From NCBI GenBank assembly GCA_000716465.1, contig JNWL01000026.1, forward strand, positions 1-64,000: a stretch of DNA of 64,000 bases, in the 5' to 3' direction. The notes beneath the pieces are model-generated. The model had not been told where the DNA came from. It searched no databases and saw only the letters and a list, made by a program, of their open reading frames with translations. A program made the translations under genes and the position numbers. Shown in pieces: positions 44,095-52,592 of this stretch; position 1 is the first letter of the stretch, and the number at the start of each line of letters is the position of its first letter. Origin of the DNA: Streptomyces bikiniensis. Its GTDB lineage: Bacteria; Actinomycetota; Actinomycetes; Streptomycetales; Streptomycetaceae.

Positions 44095-44110
44095 GTTACT
44101 GGCTAGTAAC
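44095..44110. promoter_or_regulatory. Palindrome GTTACTGGCTAGTAAC
   Basis: Perfect inverted repeat of GTTACT with a 4-bp spacer, about 350 bp upstream of the DUF6230 gene in an AT-richer stretch of the 600-bp gap 43743-44342. Nothing else in 43743-44094 was recognised. It is a candidate operator. Confidence 0.5.
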
Positions 44111-44225
44111 GGGTGGATAACCGCGTCATGGCGGGACGGGACCGAACGGGCACACAGGGTGCGTTCGAAGGGAGGGGAATGTCAGGAGATCGCCGGATGA
44201 ATCCGGGCAGAACGCCGGGTTCGAT

Positions 44226-44238
44226 TTACTGCAAGTAA
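44226..44238. promoter_or_regulatory. Palindrome TTACTGCAAGTAA
   Basis: Perfect TTACT/AGTAA inverted repeat with a 3-bp spacer, 116 bp to the right of the related GTTACTGGCTAGTAAC. The shared half-site suggests one regulator binding both. Confidence 0.45.
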
Positions 44239-44240
44239 CA

Positions 44241-44278
44241 GCGGCCGCGATTACCAAGTTTTGGTAAAGCGCGGCCGC
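44241..44278. terminator. Hairpin 1 after the thioredoxin-TPR gene
   Basis: GCGGCCGCG (44241-44249) pairs with CGCGGCCGC (44270-44278), with an inner TTACCA/TGGTAA pairing. It follows a second hairpin and would end minus-strand transcription of the thioredoxin-TPR gene. Confidence 0.65.
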
Positions 44279-44287
44279 CGTTTGTCA

Positions 44288-44324
44288 CCCCGCTGCCAAA
44301 TCGCCGGGCGATTCGGCAGCGGGG
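44288..44324. terminator. Hairpin 2 after the thioredoxin-TPR gene
   Basis: 18-nt arms (44288-44305, 44307-44324) with one mismatch, 18 bp from the gene end at 44343. Confidence 0.65.
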
Positions 44325-44342
44325 AACGGGGGTGGAGGACGC

Positions 44343-45308
44343 CTAGAACAACACGCGCGCGAGGGCCTGCCGGGCCGCCGTCACCCGCGGGTCGTCGGCG
44401 CCGATCACCTCGAACAGCTCCAGGAGCCGCAGCCGCGCCGCGTCCCGGTCCTCACCGGCCGTGCGGCGCACGGTCTCCACCAGGCGCCCGAAGGCGTCCT
44501 GCACGTGGCCGCCCGCCAGATCGAGGTCGGCGGCGGCGAGCTGCGCGGTGACGTCGGCCGGGTTGTCGGCGGCGTTCCTGCGCACCGCGCCCGGGTCCAG
44601 GTCCTGCACGCGGGCGAGGAGTTCGGCCTGCGCGAGGCCCAGCTTGGCCTCCGGGTGGGCCGGGTCGTCGGCCAGCACGTTCTTGTACGCCTGGACGGCG
44701 CCCGCCAGGTCGCCCGCGTCGAGCGCGGTCATCGCCGCTTCGAGGAGGGAGTCGTACGGGCCGGCCGGGCGCGCGGCGGGGGCCGAGGGGTCGGCGTCCG
44801 CGTCCACGGCGATCCCGGTGAGGCCGAAGCGCTCCTCGCCGACCGCGATCAGCTGGTCGAGGGTCTCGCGGATCTGGGCCTCGGGCACCGCGCCCTGGAA
44901 GAGCGGCAGCGCCTGACCGGCGACCACCGCGAAAACGGCCGGAATTCCCTGGATGCCGAACTGCTGCATCAGCATCTGGTTGGCGTCGACGTCGATCTTC
45001 GCGAGCAGGAAGCGGCCGTTGTACTCGACGGCGAGCCGCTCCAGGAGGGGGCCGAGCTGCTTGCAGGGCTCGCACCACTCGGCCCAGAAGTCGAGGACGA
45101 CCGGGACCTCGGCGGAACGCTGGAGCACATCGCGCTCGAAGCCCGCCTCGTCGACGTCGATCACCAGGGCGGACGGGGGCACGGCGGCGGATCCGCCCTG
45201 CCGGACGGCTTCGGCGCGCGCCTGCTCCGCCTTCGCCTTGGCCTCTCCGGCCGCCTTCACCGCGGCGAGGTCGACGACGCCGCTCATGGACATGTTTCGG
45301 GGCTGCAT
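44343..45308 (-). CDS. Thioredoxin-domain TPR protein, CnoX/YbbN-like
   Basis: A 321-residue soluble protein. The N-terminal 60 residues include an Ala/Glu/Lys-rich helix. The thioredoxin domain (about 55-165) has LDFWAEWCEPCKQL with the active-site pair C79/C82 and cis-Pro in FGIQGIPAVFAVV. The C-terminal half (about 190-321) holds TPR-like repeats (MTALDAGDLAGAVQAYKNVL, EAKLGLAQAELLARV). The arrangement matches YbbN/CnoX, which links chaperone clients to redox control. ATG 45308 has GGGGGAGGA upstream. It lies directly upstream of two hairpins and the DUF6230 cluster. Confidence 0.88.
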   Translation of the reverse strand: MQPRNMSMSGVVDLAAVKAAGEAKAKAEQARAEAVRQGGSAAVPPSALVIDVDEAGFERDVLQRSAEVPVVLDFWAEWCEPCKQLGPLLERLAVEYNGRFLLAKIDVDANQMLMQQFGIQGIPAVFAVVAGQALPLFQGAVPEAQIRETLDQLIAVGEERFGLTGIAVDADADPSAPAARPAGPYDSLLEAAMTALDAGDLAGAVQAYKNVLADDPAHPEAKLGLAQAELLARVQDLDPGAVRRNAADNPADVTAQLAAADLDLAGGHVQDAFGRLVETVRRTAGEDRDAARLRLLELFEVIGADDPRVTAARQALARVLF

Positions 45309-45488
45309 GGCTACATCCTCCCCCTTCCGCGCGCGTAACCGTTAAGCCGTGGCCGAACCGCGCCGTCCACCCGCCTCCCGCCGGTGTGCGAGACGCGTGG
45401 ACGGCACGGCTGCCCGTCTTCTGCCGTCTGGTCCGCGCCGGGTCCCCACCCGGCGCCGTGGTTGTCGCTCAGGCCGCTCCATGCCTTT

Positions 45489-45505
45489 CGCTACGGGTCG
45501 TAGCG
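45489..45505. promoter_or_regulatory. Palindrome CGCTACGGGTCGTAGCG in the thioredoxin-TetR gap
   Basis: Perfect 7-bp arms with a 3-bp spacer, 111 bp before the TetR gene. The 307-bp gap 45309-45615 has no gene. The palindrome may be an operator or a leader hairpin; it resembles no known site. Confidence 0.4.
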
Positions 45506-45615
45506 TAACTGCCGGGACGGAGGCGGCGGGAGGCCGCACGGGCGTTCCGCGCGGTGAACTGCCTCACATCGCGGCCCTCTGGCGCCGTACCTACCGGCGG
45601 GTATGGTCGACGTTC

Positions 45616-46260
45616 ATGTGTAGCCGCACCAACCCCCGCAGCAGCCGTACCGGGCGCCCCCGCTCCACCGAGGCCGACGCGGCCATCCTGGAGGCGACCC
45701 GCGCGGCCCTGGTCGAGCTGGGCTGGTCCAAGCTCACGATGGGGGACGTCGCCGGCCGCGCCGGGGTTGCGAAGACGACCCTGTACCGCCGCTGGGGCAA
45801 CAAGAGCGAGCTGGTGGTGGACGCGGTCGCCGTCCTCTTCGACGAACTCGAACTCCCCGACCTGGGCTCGCTCCGGGCCGACGTCGAGCACGTGGTGCTC
45901 CAGTTCGCGGCGCTCCTCGAACGCCCCGAGACCAAGACGGCCCTGATGGCGGTGGTCGCCGAGTCGACCCGGGACGAGCCGCTGCGCCGGCGCATCCGCG
46001 CCTCCATCGTCGACCGCCAGAAGCGGCTCGTCCTGGAGGGCCGGATGCGGGCGCAGCGGCGCGGCGAACTCCCGGCCGACCGCGACCTGCCGGCCGTCGG
46101 CGCCACCGACGACCTGATCTTCGACGTGATCGCGGGCGCGGTCGTGCACCGCGCCCTGGTCAGCGCCGAGCCGGTGGACGGGCCGTGGGTGGCGCGCCTG
46201 TCGGCCCTCCTGGTGGGAGGCCTGGGCGCGGCGGCGACGGCCGGGACCCCGAACGCGTGA
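45616..46260 (+). CDS. TetR-family transcriptional regulator
   Basis: A 214-residue regulator. The N-terminal arm is basic (RTNPRSSRTGRPRSTEADAA), followed by the TetR helix-turn-helix (ILEATRAALVELGWSKLTMG, GRAGVAKTTLYRRWGNKSEL). The C-terminal ligand domain is a helical bundle (LQFAALLERPETKTALMAVV ... VIAGAVVHRALVSAEP). ATG 45616 is chosen over the long open frame upstream because TATGGT (45602-45607) sits 8 nt before it; the message may be leaderless. It is convergent with icmA and separated from it by a terminator, so control of icmA is possible but not shown. Confidence 0.88.
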   Translation: MCSRTNPRSSRTGRPRSTEADAAILEATRAALVELGWSKLTMGDVAGRAGVAKTTLYRRWGNKSELVVDAVAVLFDELELPDLGSLRADVEHVVLQFAALLERPETKTALMAVVAESTRDEPLRRRIRASIVDRQKRLVLEGRMRAQRRGELPADRDLPAVGATDDLIFDVIAGAVVHRALVSAEPVDGPWVARLSALLVGGLGAAATAGTPNA

Positions 46261-46290
46261 GGGGCGGTACGGGAAGACCCGTACCGCCCC
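46261..46290. terminator. 13-bp perfect stem between the TetR gene and icmA
   Basis: 46261-46273 pairs with 46278-46290 around AAGA. It begins right after the TetR stop and faces the convergent icmA end. Confidence 0.8.
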
Positions 46291-46309
46291 CGCCGTGCGC
46301 CGGGACGCC

Positions 46310-48010
46310 TCAGAAGCCCGGGGGCTCCGTGTAGACGCCCCACTCGTCGCGCAGGGCGTCGCAGATCTCGCCGAGGGTGGCCTCGGCGCGGACGGCCTCC
46401 AGCATCGGCGCGATCATGTTCGAGCCGTCGCGGGCGGCGGCCAGCATGGCGTCGAGCGCGGCGCGGACCTCGGCGTCGTCCCGGCGCGCCTTGCGCTCGC
46501 CGAGGATGCGGACCTGCTCGCGCTCGACCTCGTGGCTGACCCGCAGGATCTCCAGGTCGCCGGTGACCGAGCCGTGGTGCACGTTGACGCCGACGACCCG
46601 CTTGTCGCCCTTCTCCAGGGCGCGCTGGTACTGGAAGGCGGACTCGGCGATCTCGCCGGTGAACCAGCCGTCCTCGATGCCGCGCAGGATGCCGGAGGTG
46701 ATCGGGCCGATGGGGTGCCGCCCGTCCGGATGGGCGCGGCGGCCGCGCTCCTTGATCTGGTCGAAGATCCGCTCGGCGTCGGCCTCGATGCGGTCGGTGA
46801 GCTGCTCGACGTACCAGGAACCGCCCAGCGGGTCCGCGACGTTGGCGACGCCGGTCTCCTCCATGAGCACCTGCTGGGTGCGCAGGGCGATCTCGGCGGC
46901 CTGCTCGCTGGGGAGCGCCAGGGTCTCGTCGAGGGCGTTGGTGTGGAGGGAGTTGGTGCCGCCGAGGACGGCGGAGAGGGCCTCGACCGCGGTGCGCACG
47001 ACGTTGTTGTACGGCTGCTGGGCGGTGAGGGAGACGCCGGCGGTCTGGGTGTGGAAGCGGAGCCACTGCGCCTTGTCGGTCTTCGCGCCGTACACCTCCT
47101 TCATCCAGCGGGCCCAGATCCGGCGGGCCGCGCGGAACTTGGCGATCTCCTCGAAGAAGTCGAGGTGCGCGTCGAAGAAGAAGGAGAGGCCGGGGGCGAA
47201 GACGTCGACGTCGAGGCCGCGGGAGAGGCCGAGCTCCACGTAGCCGAAGCCGTCCGCGAGGGTGTACGCCAGCTCCTGCGCGGCCGTCGCCCCGGCCTCG
47301 CGGATGTGGTAGCCGGAGACGGAGAGCGGCTTGTACGCGGGGATCTTCGCCGCGCAGTGCTCCATCAGGTCTCCGATGAGGCGCAGATGGGGCTCGGGCT
47401 CGAAGAGCCACTCCTTCTGCGCGATGTACTCCTTGAAGATGTCGGTCTGGAGCGTGCCGTTGAGCACGGCCGGGTCGACGCCCTGGCGCTCGGCGGCGAC
47501 GAGGTACATGCAGAAGGCCGGGACGGCGGGCCCGGAGATCGTCATGGACGTCGTGACGTCGCCGAGCGGGATGTCCTTGAAGAGGACCTCCATGTCGGCG
47601 GCGGAGTCGATGGCGACGCCGCAGTGGCCGACCTCGCCCAAGGAGCGGGGGTCGTCGGAGTCGCGGCCCATGAGGGTGGGCATGTCGAAGGCGACGGAGA
47701 GGCCGCCGCCGCCGGCGGCCAGGATCATCTTGTACCGCTCGTTGGTCTGCTCGGCGTTGCCGAAGCCGGCGAATTGGCGGATGGTCCAGGTCCGGCCGCG
47801 GTAGCCGGTCGGGTGGAGCCCCCGGGTGAAGGGGTACTCGCCGGGCCAGCCGATGCGCTCGAACCCCTCGTAGGTGTCCCCGGGCCGGGGCCCGTAGACG
47901 GGCTCGACGGCGTCGCCGGAGAGCGTGGTGAAGTCGGCGTCCCGCTTGCGGGCCTTGTCGTAACGGGCCTGCCAGCGACGGCGGCCTTCCTCGATGGCGT
48001 CAGCGTCCAT
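46310..48010 (-). CDS. icmA: Isobutyryl-CoA mutase large subunit
   Basis: A 566-residue catalytic subunit of the coenzyme-B12-dependent mutase that interconverts isobutyryl-CoA and n-butyryl-CoA, used in valine breakdown and polyketide precursor supply. It is the methylmalonyl-CoA mutase-type barrel without its own B12-binding domain; a separate IcmB would be required and is not in this window. Two positions identify the substrate: F80 in WTIRQFAGFGNAEQ (Tyr in methylmalonyl-CoA mutase) and Q198 in KEYIAQKEWLF (Arg in that enzyme), exactly as in S. coelicolor IcmA. The length is also the same. Just upstream of the ATG is a 24-bp perfect palindrome. The GTPase meaB and mce nearby belong to the same metabolism. 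Confidence 0.95.
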   Translation of the reverse strand: MDADAIEEGRRRWQARYDKARKRDADFTTLSGDAVEPVYGPRPGDTYEGFERIGWPGEYPFTRGLHPTGYRGRTWTIRQFAGFGNAEQTNERYKMILAAGGGGLSVAFDMPTLMGRDSDDPRSLGEVGHCGVAIDSAADMEVLFKDIPLGDVTTSMTISGPAVPAFCMYLVAAERQGVDPAVLNGTLQTDIFKEYIAQKEWLFEPEPHLRLIGDLMEHCAAKIPAYKPLSVSGYHIREAGATAAQELAYTLADGFGYVELGLSRGLDVDVFAPGLSFFFDAHLDFFEEIAKFRAARRIWARWMKEVYGAKTDKAQWLRFHTQTAGVSLTAQQPYNNVVRTAVEALSAVLGGTNSLHTNALDETLALPSEQAAEIALRTQQVLMEETGVANVADPLGGSWYVEQLTDRIEADAERIFDQIKERGRRAHPDGRHPIGPITSGILRGIEDGWFTGEIAESAFQYQRALEKGDKRVVGVNVHHGSVTGDLEILRVSHEVEREQVRILGERKARRDDAEVRAALDAMLAAARDGSNMIAPMLEAVRAEATLGEICDALRDEWGVYTEPPGF

Positions 48011-48017
48011 GCTCCGA

Positions 48018-48041
48018 ATTTACTAGGACGTCCTAGTAAAT
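48018..48041. promoter_or_regulatory. 24-bp perfect palindrome at the icmA promoter
   Basis: Centre TACTAGGACGTCCTAGTA with two or three further symmetrical bases on each side; all 12 pairs match. It ends 7 bp before the icmA ATG and overlaps any -10 element (GTAAAT on the minus strand), so a bound protein should repress transcription. Confidence 0.75.
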
Positions 48042-48081
48042 GTCGATGGCAGACCCCGCGCCGGTGTGGCGCGGGGTGGGG

Positions 48082-48414
48082 TTACGCCTTGACCGGGACC
48101 GGCTGCGCGCCGCTGACCAGCGGAAGCGTCTCGCGGTAGATCCTGCGCTCGACGAAGAAGGCGGCGAACGGGATGGTCCCGGAGACCAGCACCCACAGGA
48201 GCTTGCCGAAGGGCCAGCGCGCCTTGGAACCCAGGTCGAAGGCGAAGACCAGGTAGACGATGTAGAGGACGCCGTGGGTCTGGGAGACCGCGAAGGTGAG
48301 GTCCTCGCCCGTGTGGAAGCCGTACTTGGCGACCATGCACGCGCACAGGATGAGGAGCATGACCGCGGTCACGTACGCCATGACGCGGTAGCGGGTCAGC
48401 ACGCTGGATTTCAT
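48082..48414 (-). CDS. DUF3817-family small membrane protein
   Basis: A 110-residue integral membrane protein with three or four helices: VMAYVTAVMLLILCACMVAK, HGVLYIVYLVFAFDLGSK, KLLWVLVSGTIPFAAFFVE, and the QTHGVLYIVYLV and PFAAFFVERRI motifs of DUF3817. Function is unknown. A paralogue lies at 52128-52472. The start ATG 48414 has no Shine-Dalgarno; TACGCT lies 7 nt upstream, so a leaderless message is possible. Confidence 0.82.
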   Translation of the reverse strand: MKSSVLTRYRVMAYVTAVMLLILCACMVAKYGFHTGEDLTFAVSQTHGVLYIVYLVFAFDLGSKARWPFGKLLWVLVSGTIPFAAFFVERRIYRETLPLVSGAQPVPVKA

Positions 48415-48457
48415 GGCGTCGAGCGTAACCGTACGTTCCGGGCGATCTTCGGGCGGG

Positions 48458-48967
48458 TCAGGCCTCGTCGAAGTCGTTCGCCGCCACCCGGAGGGGGCGG
48501 AGCATCGCGAAGATCTCGGCGCACTCCTCGGCGTCGTACGCGCCGAGGCCGAAGTCCATCTCCATCAGGTCGCGGGTCGCCGCCTCGACCACCTCGCGTC
48601 CCTTGCCGGTGATGGTGGCGAGGGTGCCGCGGCCGTCGTTGGGGTTGGGGCGCTTGGCGACGAGACCGGACTTCACCAGCCGGTCGACCGTGTTCGTCAC
48701 CGAGGTGGGGTGCACCATCAGCCGCTCGCCGATCTTGGACATCGGCAGCTCGCCCTCCTTGGAGAAGGTGAGCAGGACCAGGGCCTCGTACCGCGCGAAG
48801 GTCAGGCCGTACGGCTTGACGACGGCGTCGACCTCCGCGAGGAGGATCTGGTGGGCGCGCATGATCGAGGTGATGGCCGCCATCGAGGGGACCGGGCCCC
48901 AGCGCTTCTGCCAGAGTTCGTCGGCGCGGGCGATGGGGTCGAAGGGGAGACTGAGCGGCTTCGGCAC
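48458..48967 (-). CDS. MarR-family regulator
   Basis: A 169-residue dimeric winged-helix regulator. The DNA-binding part reads LPMSKIGERLMVHPTSVTNT and the wing RPNPNDGRGTLATITGKG; dimerisation helices precede and follow (AITSIMRAHQILLAEVDAV). GTG 48967 is the start: TAAGGT lies 6 nt upstream (plus 48974-48979), predicting a leaderless message. It is 10 bp beyond the end of the MFS gene on the same strand but probably has its own promoter, because it sits within that gene's downstream edge. Control of the MFS exporter is plausible, not shown. Confidence 0.88.
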   Translation of the reverse strand: MPKPLSLPFDPIARADELWQKRWGPVPSMAAITSIMRAHQILLAEVDAVVKPYGLTFARYEALVLLTFSKEGELPMSKIGERLMVHPTSVTNTVDRLVKSGLVAKRPNPNDGRGTLATITGKGREVVEAATRDLMEMDFGLGAYDAEECAEIFAMLRPLRVAANDFDEA

Positions 48968-48976
48968 GCGTCGACC

Positions 48977-50704
48977 TTACCCATGGGGAACATGGCGGTC
49001 AGCCCCGTCTCGTCCTTCGGTCGCCCGCAGCTCCGCGGCGGCGGCGAGGAGGCAGAGGGTCCCGACGACCCCGGCGCCCGCGACGACCGCGTGCACGGGG
49101 ACGAACTCGGCCGCGAGCCCGGCGCCCGCCATGCCGACGCCCTGGACGGTCATCGTGCCCGCCGTCATCAGGGTCATGGCCCTCCCCCGCCGCTCCTCGG
49201 GGACGGCGGCGACGAACCGGGCGTCGAGGCCGAGGGTGTACGCGCCGGTGGCGCCGGCCAGGAAGAGCGCGGCGGCCGCGGGGGCGACGCCGGGCCGGAC
49301 GGCGTACAGGAGGTAGGGCAGCACGCCGGTGACGGCGAGCGGCAGCACGAGCCGGGAGCGGGCGGCGGCGGAGAGGAACGAGCCGGCGAGCAGCTCGCCC
49401 GTGATGGTGCCGACGGGCAGCGCGCACATGAGGAGGCCGAGGGCGGCGGTGGAGACGCCGATCTCGTCGGCGTAGGGGGCGGCCAGTGCCTCCGGTACGA
49501 CGGCGAAGAGCGGCGGCACCCAGAACATCACCATCAGGGCGCGCACGCGCCGGTCGCGGAGGACCGCCCAGGTGCCGGCGAGGCCGCTCTCCCCGTCCCC
49601 GCCGCCGCGGGCGGGGCGGCGGACGGTGCCGAGGCGGAGCAGCAGCGCCGAGGCGAGGAAGGTGGCGGCGGTGACGGCGAGGGCGCCGCGCGGCGGGACG
49701 ACGGTGAGGAGGAGGCCGCCGGCGGCGAACCCGGCGAGCAGGGCGCTCTGGGAGACGATCCGCAGGAGGGAGCGGCCGAGGACGAAGAGGTCGCCCTCGC
49801 CGAGGATGTCGGCGAGGGTCGCCGTGCGGGTGCCGTGGAAGACGGGCGAGACGACGGCGATGGCGCAGCGCAGCGCGAGCAGGGCGGCGACGGGGGTGGC
49901 GGGGACGGTCATCAGGACGACGCAGGCGGCGCAGACGAGGTCGCAGACGACGAGGATCCGGCGGGGCGGGAAGCGGTCGGCGAGACCGGCGAGGAGGGTG
50001 CCGCCGACGAGGTAGGGGAGGAAGCCGAGGGCGAAGGTGAGGGAGGAGAGGAGCGGGGAGCGGGTGAGGTCGTAGACGAGCACGGTGAGCGCGAGCTCGC
50101 TGACGACGACCCCGAGCAGGGAGAACAGGTGCGCCACGAACACGAACCGGAACTCCCGCACCCGGAAGACGGCCCCGTACCCGGGGGCGGGCGGGACCGG
50201 CCCCGGGGCCGCGACGGGGGCCGGGCCGCCGGGGGCGGACGCGGGCGCGGCCGTCGGGCCGCCGACGGACACGGACGCGGGCGCCACGAGGCCCGGGGCC
50301 GCCGGCCCGACGGCGGACGCGGGGGCGGACGGCCCGGCGGCCTCCGGCCGGCCGGCGGGCACGGACGCGGGCGCGGGCGCCACGGGGCCCGGGGCCGCCG
50401 GCCCGACGGCGGACGCGGGGGCGGACGGCCCGGCGGCATCCGGCCGGCAGGCGGACGCGGGCGCGGGCGCCCCGGCCGGTATGGGGACGGGCTCCCCGAC
50501 CGGTGCGGGAGCGGGCGTGCCTGCCGGTGCGAGCGGGGGCGCGCCCGCCGGTGCAAGAGCGGGCGTGGCCGCCGGTACGGGTGCGGGCTCCCCCGCCGGT
50601 CCGGCAGCAGGCGTGCCCGCCGGGACAGGAGCGGGCTCCCCCGCCGGTCCAGGCGCGGGCGTGGCCGTCGGTGCGGAGGTGTCCGGGGTGTCGGGTTTCG
50701 GCAT
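48977..50704 (-). CDS. MFS transporter with a Pro/Ala-rich N-terminal extension
   Basis: A 575-residue protein. Residues about 1-172 are a Pro/Ala/Gly repeat region with no membrane helix (PAGEPAPVPAGTPAAGPAGE type). The remaining part is a twelve-helix major-facilitator domain: FRFVFVAHLFSLLGVVVSEL, ALGFLPYLVGGTLLAGLADR (the GxLaDR loop), RGRAMTLMTAGTMTVQGV. It resembles actinobacterial multidrug or macrolide efflux proteins of the MefA-like kind; the substrate is unknown. CAGTCT lies 6 nt before the ATG, so it may be leaderless, and the extension is then truly translated. It is divergent from an ArsR-type gene with a 71-bp gap. Confidence 0.85.
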   Translation of the reverse strand: MPKPDTPDTSAPTATPAPGPAGEPAPVPAGTPAAGPAGEPAPVPAATPALAPAGAPPLAPAGTPAPAPVGEPVPIPAGAPAPASACRPDAAGPSAPASAVGPAAPGPVAPAPASVPAGRPEAAGPSAPASAVGPAAPGLVAPASVSVGGPTAAPASAPGGPAPVAAPGPVPPAPGYGAVFRVREFRFVFVAHLFSLLGVVVSELALTVLVYDLTRSPLLSSLTFALGFLPYLVGGTLLAGLADRFPPRRILVVCDLVCAACVVLMTVPATPVAALLALRCAIAVVSPVFHGTRTATLADILGEGDLFVLGRSLLRIVSQSALLAGFAAGGLLLTVVPPRGALAVTAATFLASALLLRLGTVRRPARGGGDGESGLAGTWAVLRDRRVRALMVMFWVPPLFAVVPEALAAPYADEIGVSTAALGLLMCALPVGTITGELLAGSFLSAAARSRLVLPLAVTGVLPYLLYAVRPGVAPAAAALFLAGATGAYTLGLDARFVAAVPEERRGRAMTLMTAGTMTVQGVGMAGAGLAAEFVPVHAVVAGAGVVGTLCLLAAAAELRATEGRDGADRHVPHG

Positions 50705-50775
50705 GGGCGCAGACTGCCGTCGAGGGGGCGGGGAGGCCTAGACTTTCGGGTCCAGGCGAATCTTCCGGAGGGGCC

Positions 50776-51768
50776 GTGCCGTACCACCTGCGCTTCGGGG
50801 AGGCCGACACGCTGCGCATCCGGTTCGCCGTCTCGCCGCTGTGGGAGGCGCACTCCGCCGTGCGGGTCCTCGCCCGGCCCCGGCAGCAGGGGTACCACCT
50901 GCCCTGGATGCGCCGGATCGCGGGCGCCGCGCGGGGTCTCGACCTGGCGCCGCTGCACCTGCTGATGCCGGCGCGCGGGCACAGCCCGGACTTCCTGTAC
51001 CCGCCGCCGCTGGGGCCCGCCGCCTCCTTCGAGGAGGAGATCGAGGCCGTGCGGAGGACCGATCCGGCGCTCGCCCTGCACGACTTCGAGCGGGCGCTCG
51101 CCGCGACCCCGGGGGCGGCGGAGACCGAGGAGGGGCGGCGGATGCTCGCGGACCCCGCCGGCGCGGTGGGACGGCTCGCCGAGCTGCTGCGGGCCGCCTG
51201 GGAGGCGCTGGTGGCGCCCGACTGGCCCCGGCTGCGGGCGCTCCTGGAGGCGGACGTGGCGTACCACTCGCGGCGGCTCGCGGAGGGCGGCCTCGAACGG
51301 CTCCTGGGCGAGCTGCACCCGTCCTTCGCCTGGGCGGCGGAGACGGCCACGCTCCGGGTGGACTACCACGGCGAGCACGTGCGGCCGCTGGACGGCCAGG
51401 GCCTCGTCCTGATGCCGTCCGTGTTCACCTGGCCCGACGTGGTGAGCGGGTTCGACCCGCCGTGGCAGCCGACGGTGGTGTATCCGGCGCGCGGGATCGG
51501 CGGGCTGTGGACGGACGCCCGGGACCGCACCCCGGAGGCCCTGGGGCGGCTCCTCGGCCCGGTGCGGGCGGACGTGCTGTGCGCCCTGACGGAGCCGATG
51601 GGGACCACGGCGCTCGCCCGTCTCCTCGGCCGGGCCCCCTCGACCGTCTCGGCGCACCTGGCGGTGCTGCGGGACGCGGGACTCCTCGCCTCCCGGCGCT
51701 ACGGCCACCAGGTGCTGTACGAGCGGACCCCGCTGGGGCTCGCGGTGTCGCAGCCCGGAGGGGAATGA
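50776..51768 (+). CDS. ArsR-type regulator with an N-terminal DUF5937 domain
   Basis: A 330-residue protein. The N-terminal about 240 residues (VPYHLRFGEADTLRIRFAVS, LHLLMPARGHSPDFLYPPPL) match DUF5937 of actinobacteria as I recall it, probably a ligand-sensing or partner domain. The C-terminal winged helix (RADVLCALTEPMGTTALARL, GRAPSTVSAHLAVLRDAGLL) is ArsR-like without obvious metal-binding Cys. GTG 50776 has GGAGGGG upstream and is preferred over the long open frame upstream. It is divergent from the MFS gene, so it is a good candidate for that exporter's regulator. Confidence 0.85.
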   Translation: MPYHLRFGEADTLRIRFAVSPLWEAHSAVRVLARPRQQGYHLPWMRRIAGAARGLDLAPLHLLMPARGHSPDFLYPPPLGPAASFEEEIEAVRRTDPALALHDFERALAATPGAAETEEGRRMLADPAGAVGRLAELLRAAWEALVAPDWPRLRALLEADVAYHSRRLAEGGLERLLGELHPSFAWAAETATLRVDYHGEHVRPLDGQGLVLMPSVFTWPDVVSGFDPPWQPTVVYPARGIGGLWTDARDRTPEALGRLLGPVRADVLCALTEPMGTTALARLLGRAPSTVSAHLAVLRDAGLLASRRYGHQVLYERTPLGLAVSQPGGE

Positions 51769-51837
51769 CCGACCCCCGCCCCGGAGGACCCGGGCGGGGG
51801 CTTCGTACGGGGACGGGGGCGCTCGGCCCTCCGGGCG

Positions 51838-52131
51838 TCAGCCCTCCAGGTGCCGCTCGACGGTGGCGACCTTGCTGTGCAGGCCGTCCGTCACGCCGGG
51901 GCGGATGTCGGCCTTGAGGACGACGGAGACGCGGGGCGCGCGGGCCTCGACGGCGGCGACGGCGCGCCTGACGACGTCCATGACCTCGTCCCACTCGCCC
52001 TCGATCGAGGTGAACATCGCGTCGGTGCGGTTCGGCAGGCCGGACTCCCGGACGACGCGGACGGCGTCGGCGACGTACTCGCCGACCTCCTCGCCCACGC
52101 CGAGCGGGGTCACCGAGAAGGCGACGATCAC
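51838..52131 (-). CDS. MTH1187/YkoF-like thiamine-binding protein
   Basis: A 97-residue ferredoxin-fold protein of the DUF77 family, thought to bind thiamine or a related small molecule. It opens [20 protein letters not shown] and continues [33 protein letters not shown] 52131 overlaps the stop of the upstream DUF3817 gene (GTGA at 52128-52131), so the two are coupled. Its exact ligand is not shown by sequence. Confidence 0.85.
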   Translation of the reverse strand: MIVAFSVTPLGVGEEVGEYVADAVRVVRESGLPNRTDAMFTSIEGEWDEVMDVVRRAVAAVEARAPRVSVVLKADIRPGVTDGLHSKVATVERHLEG

Positions 52132-52472
52132 GCGTTCACCGTGCCCTCGCGGCGGGCGCGGGACGCGATGACCGCGTCCTCGGCCTCGCGCTTCAGCTTC
52201 CGCTCGGCGTAGAAGCCGCCCAGGGGCAGGACCGAGAGGACGAAGTAGAGGGCGGCGGTGCCGAAGCTCCACTTGGTGCGGTTCCAGGCGTCCAGCCAGA
52301 AGAGCACGTACAGGACGAACAGGATGCCGTGGACGGCTCCCATGACCGGCACCGCGTTGAACTCCGTGGTCCGCTTGAGCACCGAGCAGACGAGGAGGAG
52401 CAGGAACGAGACGGCCTCCGGCGCGGAGACGAGCCGGAGCCGGTGGAGGGAGGAGGCGGTCTTGATGTCCAC
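52128..52472 (-). CDS. DUF3817-family small membrane protein
   Basis: A 114-residue membrane protein, paralogous to 48082-48414, with helices at about 18-35, 45-62 and 72-88 ([55 protein letters not shown]). GTG 52472 is chosen because GAAGGTGA lies about 8 nt upstream; GTG 52484 is a close alternative. It is coupled to the downstream thiamine-binding gene and divergent from the AIM24 operon. Confidence 0.82.
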   Translation of the reverse strand: MDIKTASSLHRLRLVSAPEAVSFLLLLVCSVLKRTTEFNAVPVMGAVHGILFVLYVLFWLDAWNRTKWSFGTAALYFVLSVLPLGGFYAERKLKREAEDAVIASRARREGTVNA

Positions 52473-52592
52473 GGAGGGGGTCACCTTCGTTCGGTCTCGT
52501 GACGCGATCTTGTGAACGGATGCACAAGGGCCCGTCCATTGTGCACGGCGACTTTGCTGTTCCTTTAGGCGGGTCCCCAGTACCTTCGGGCC

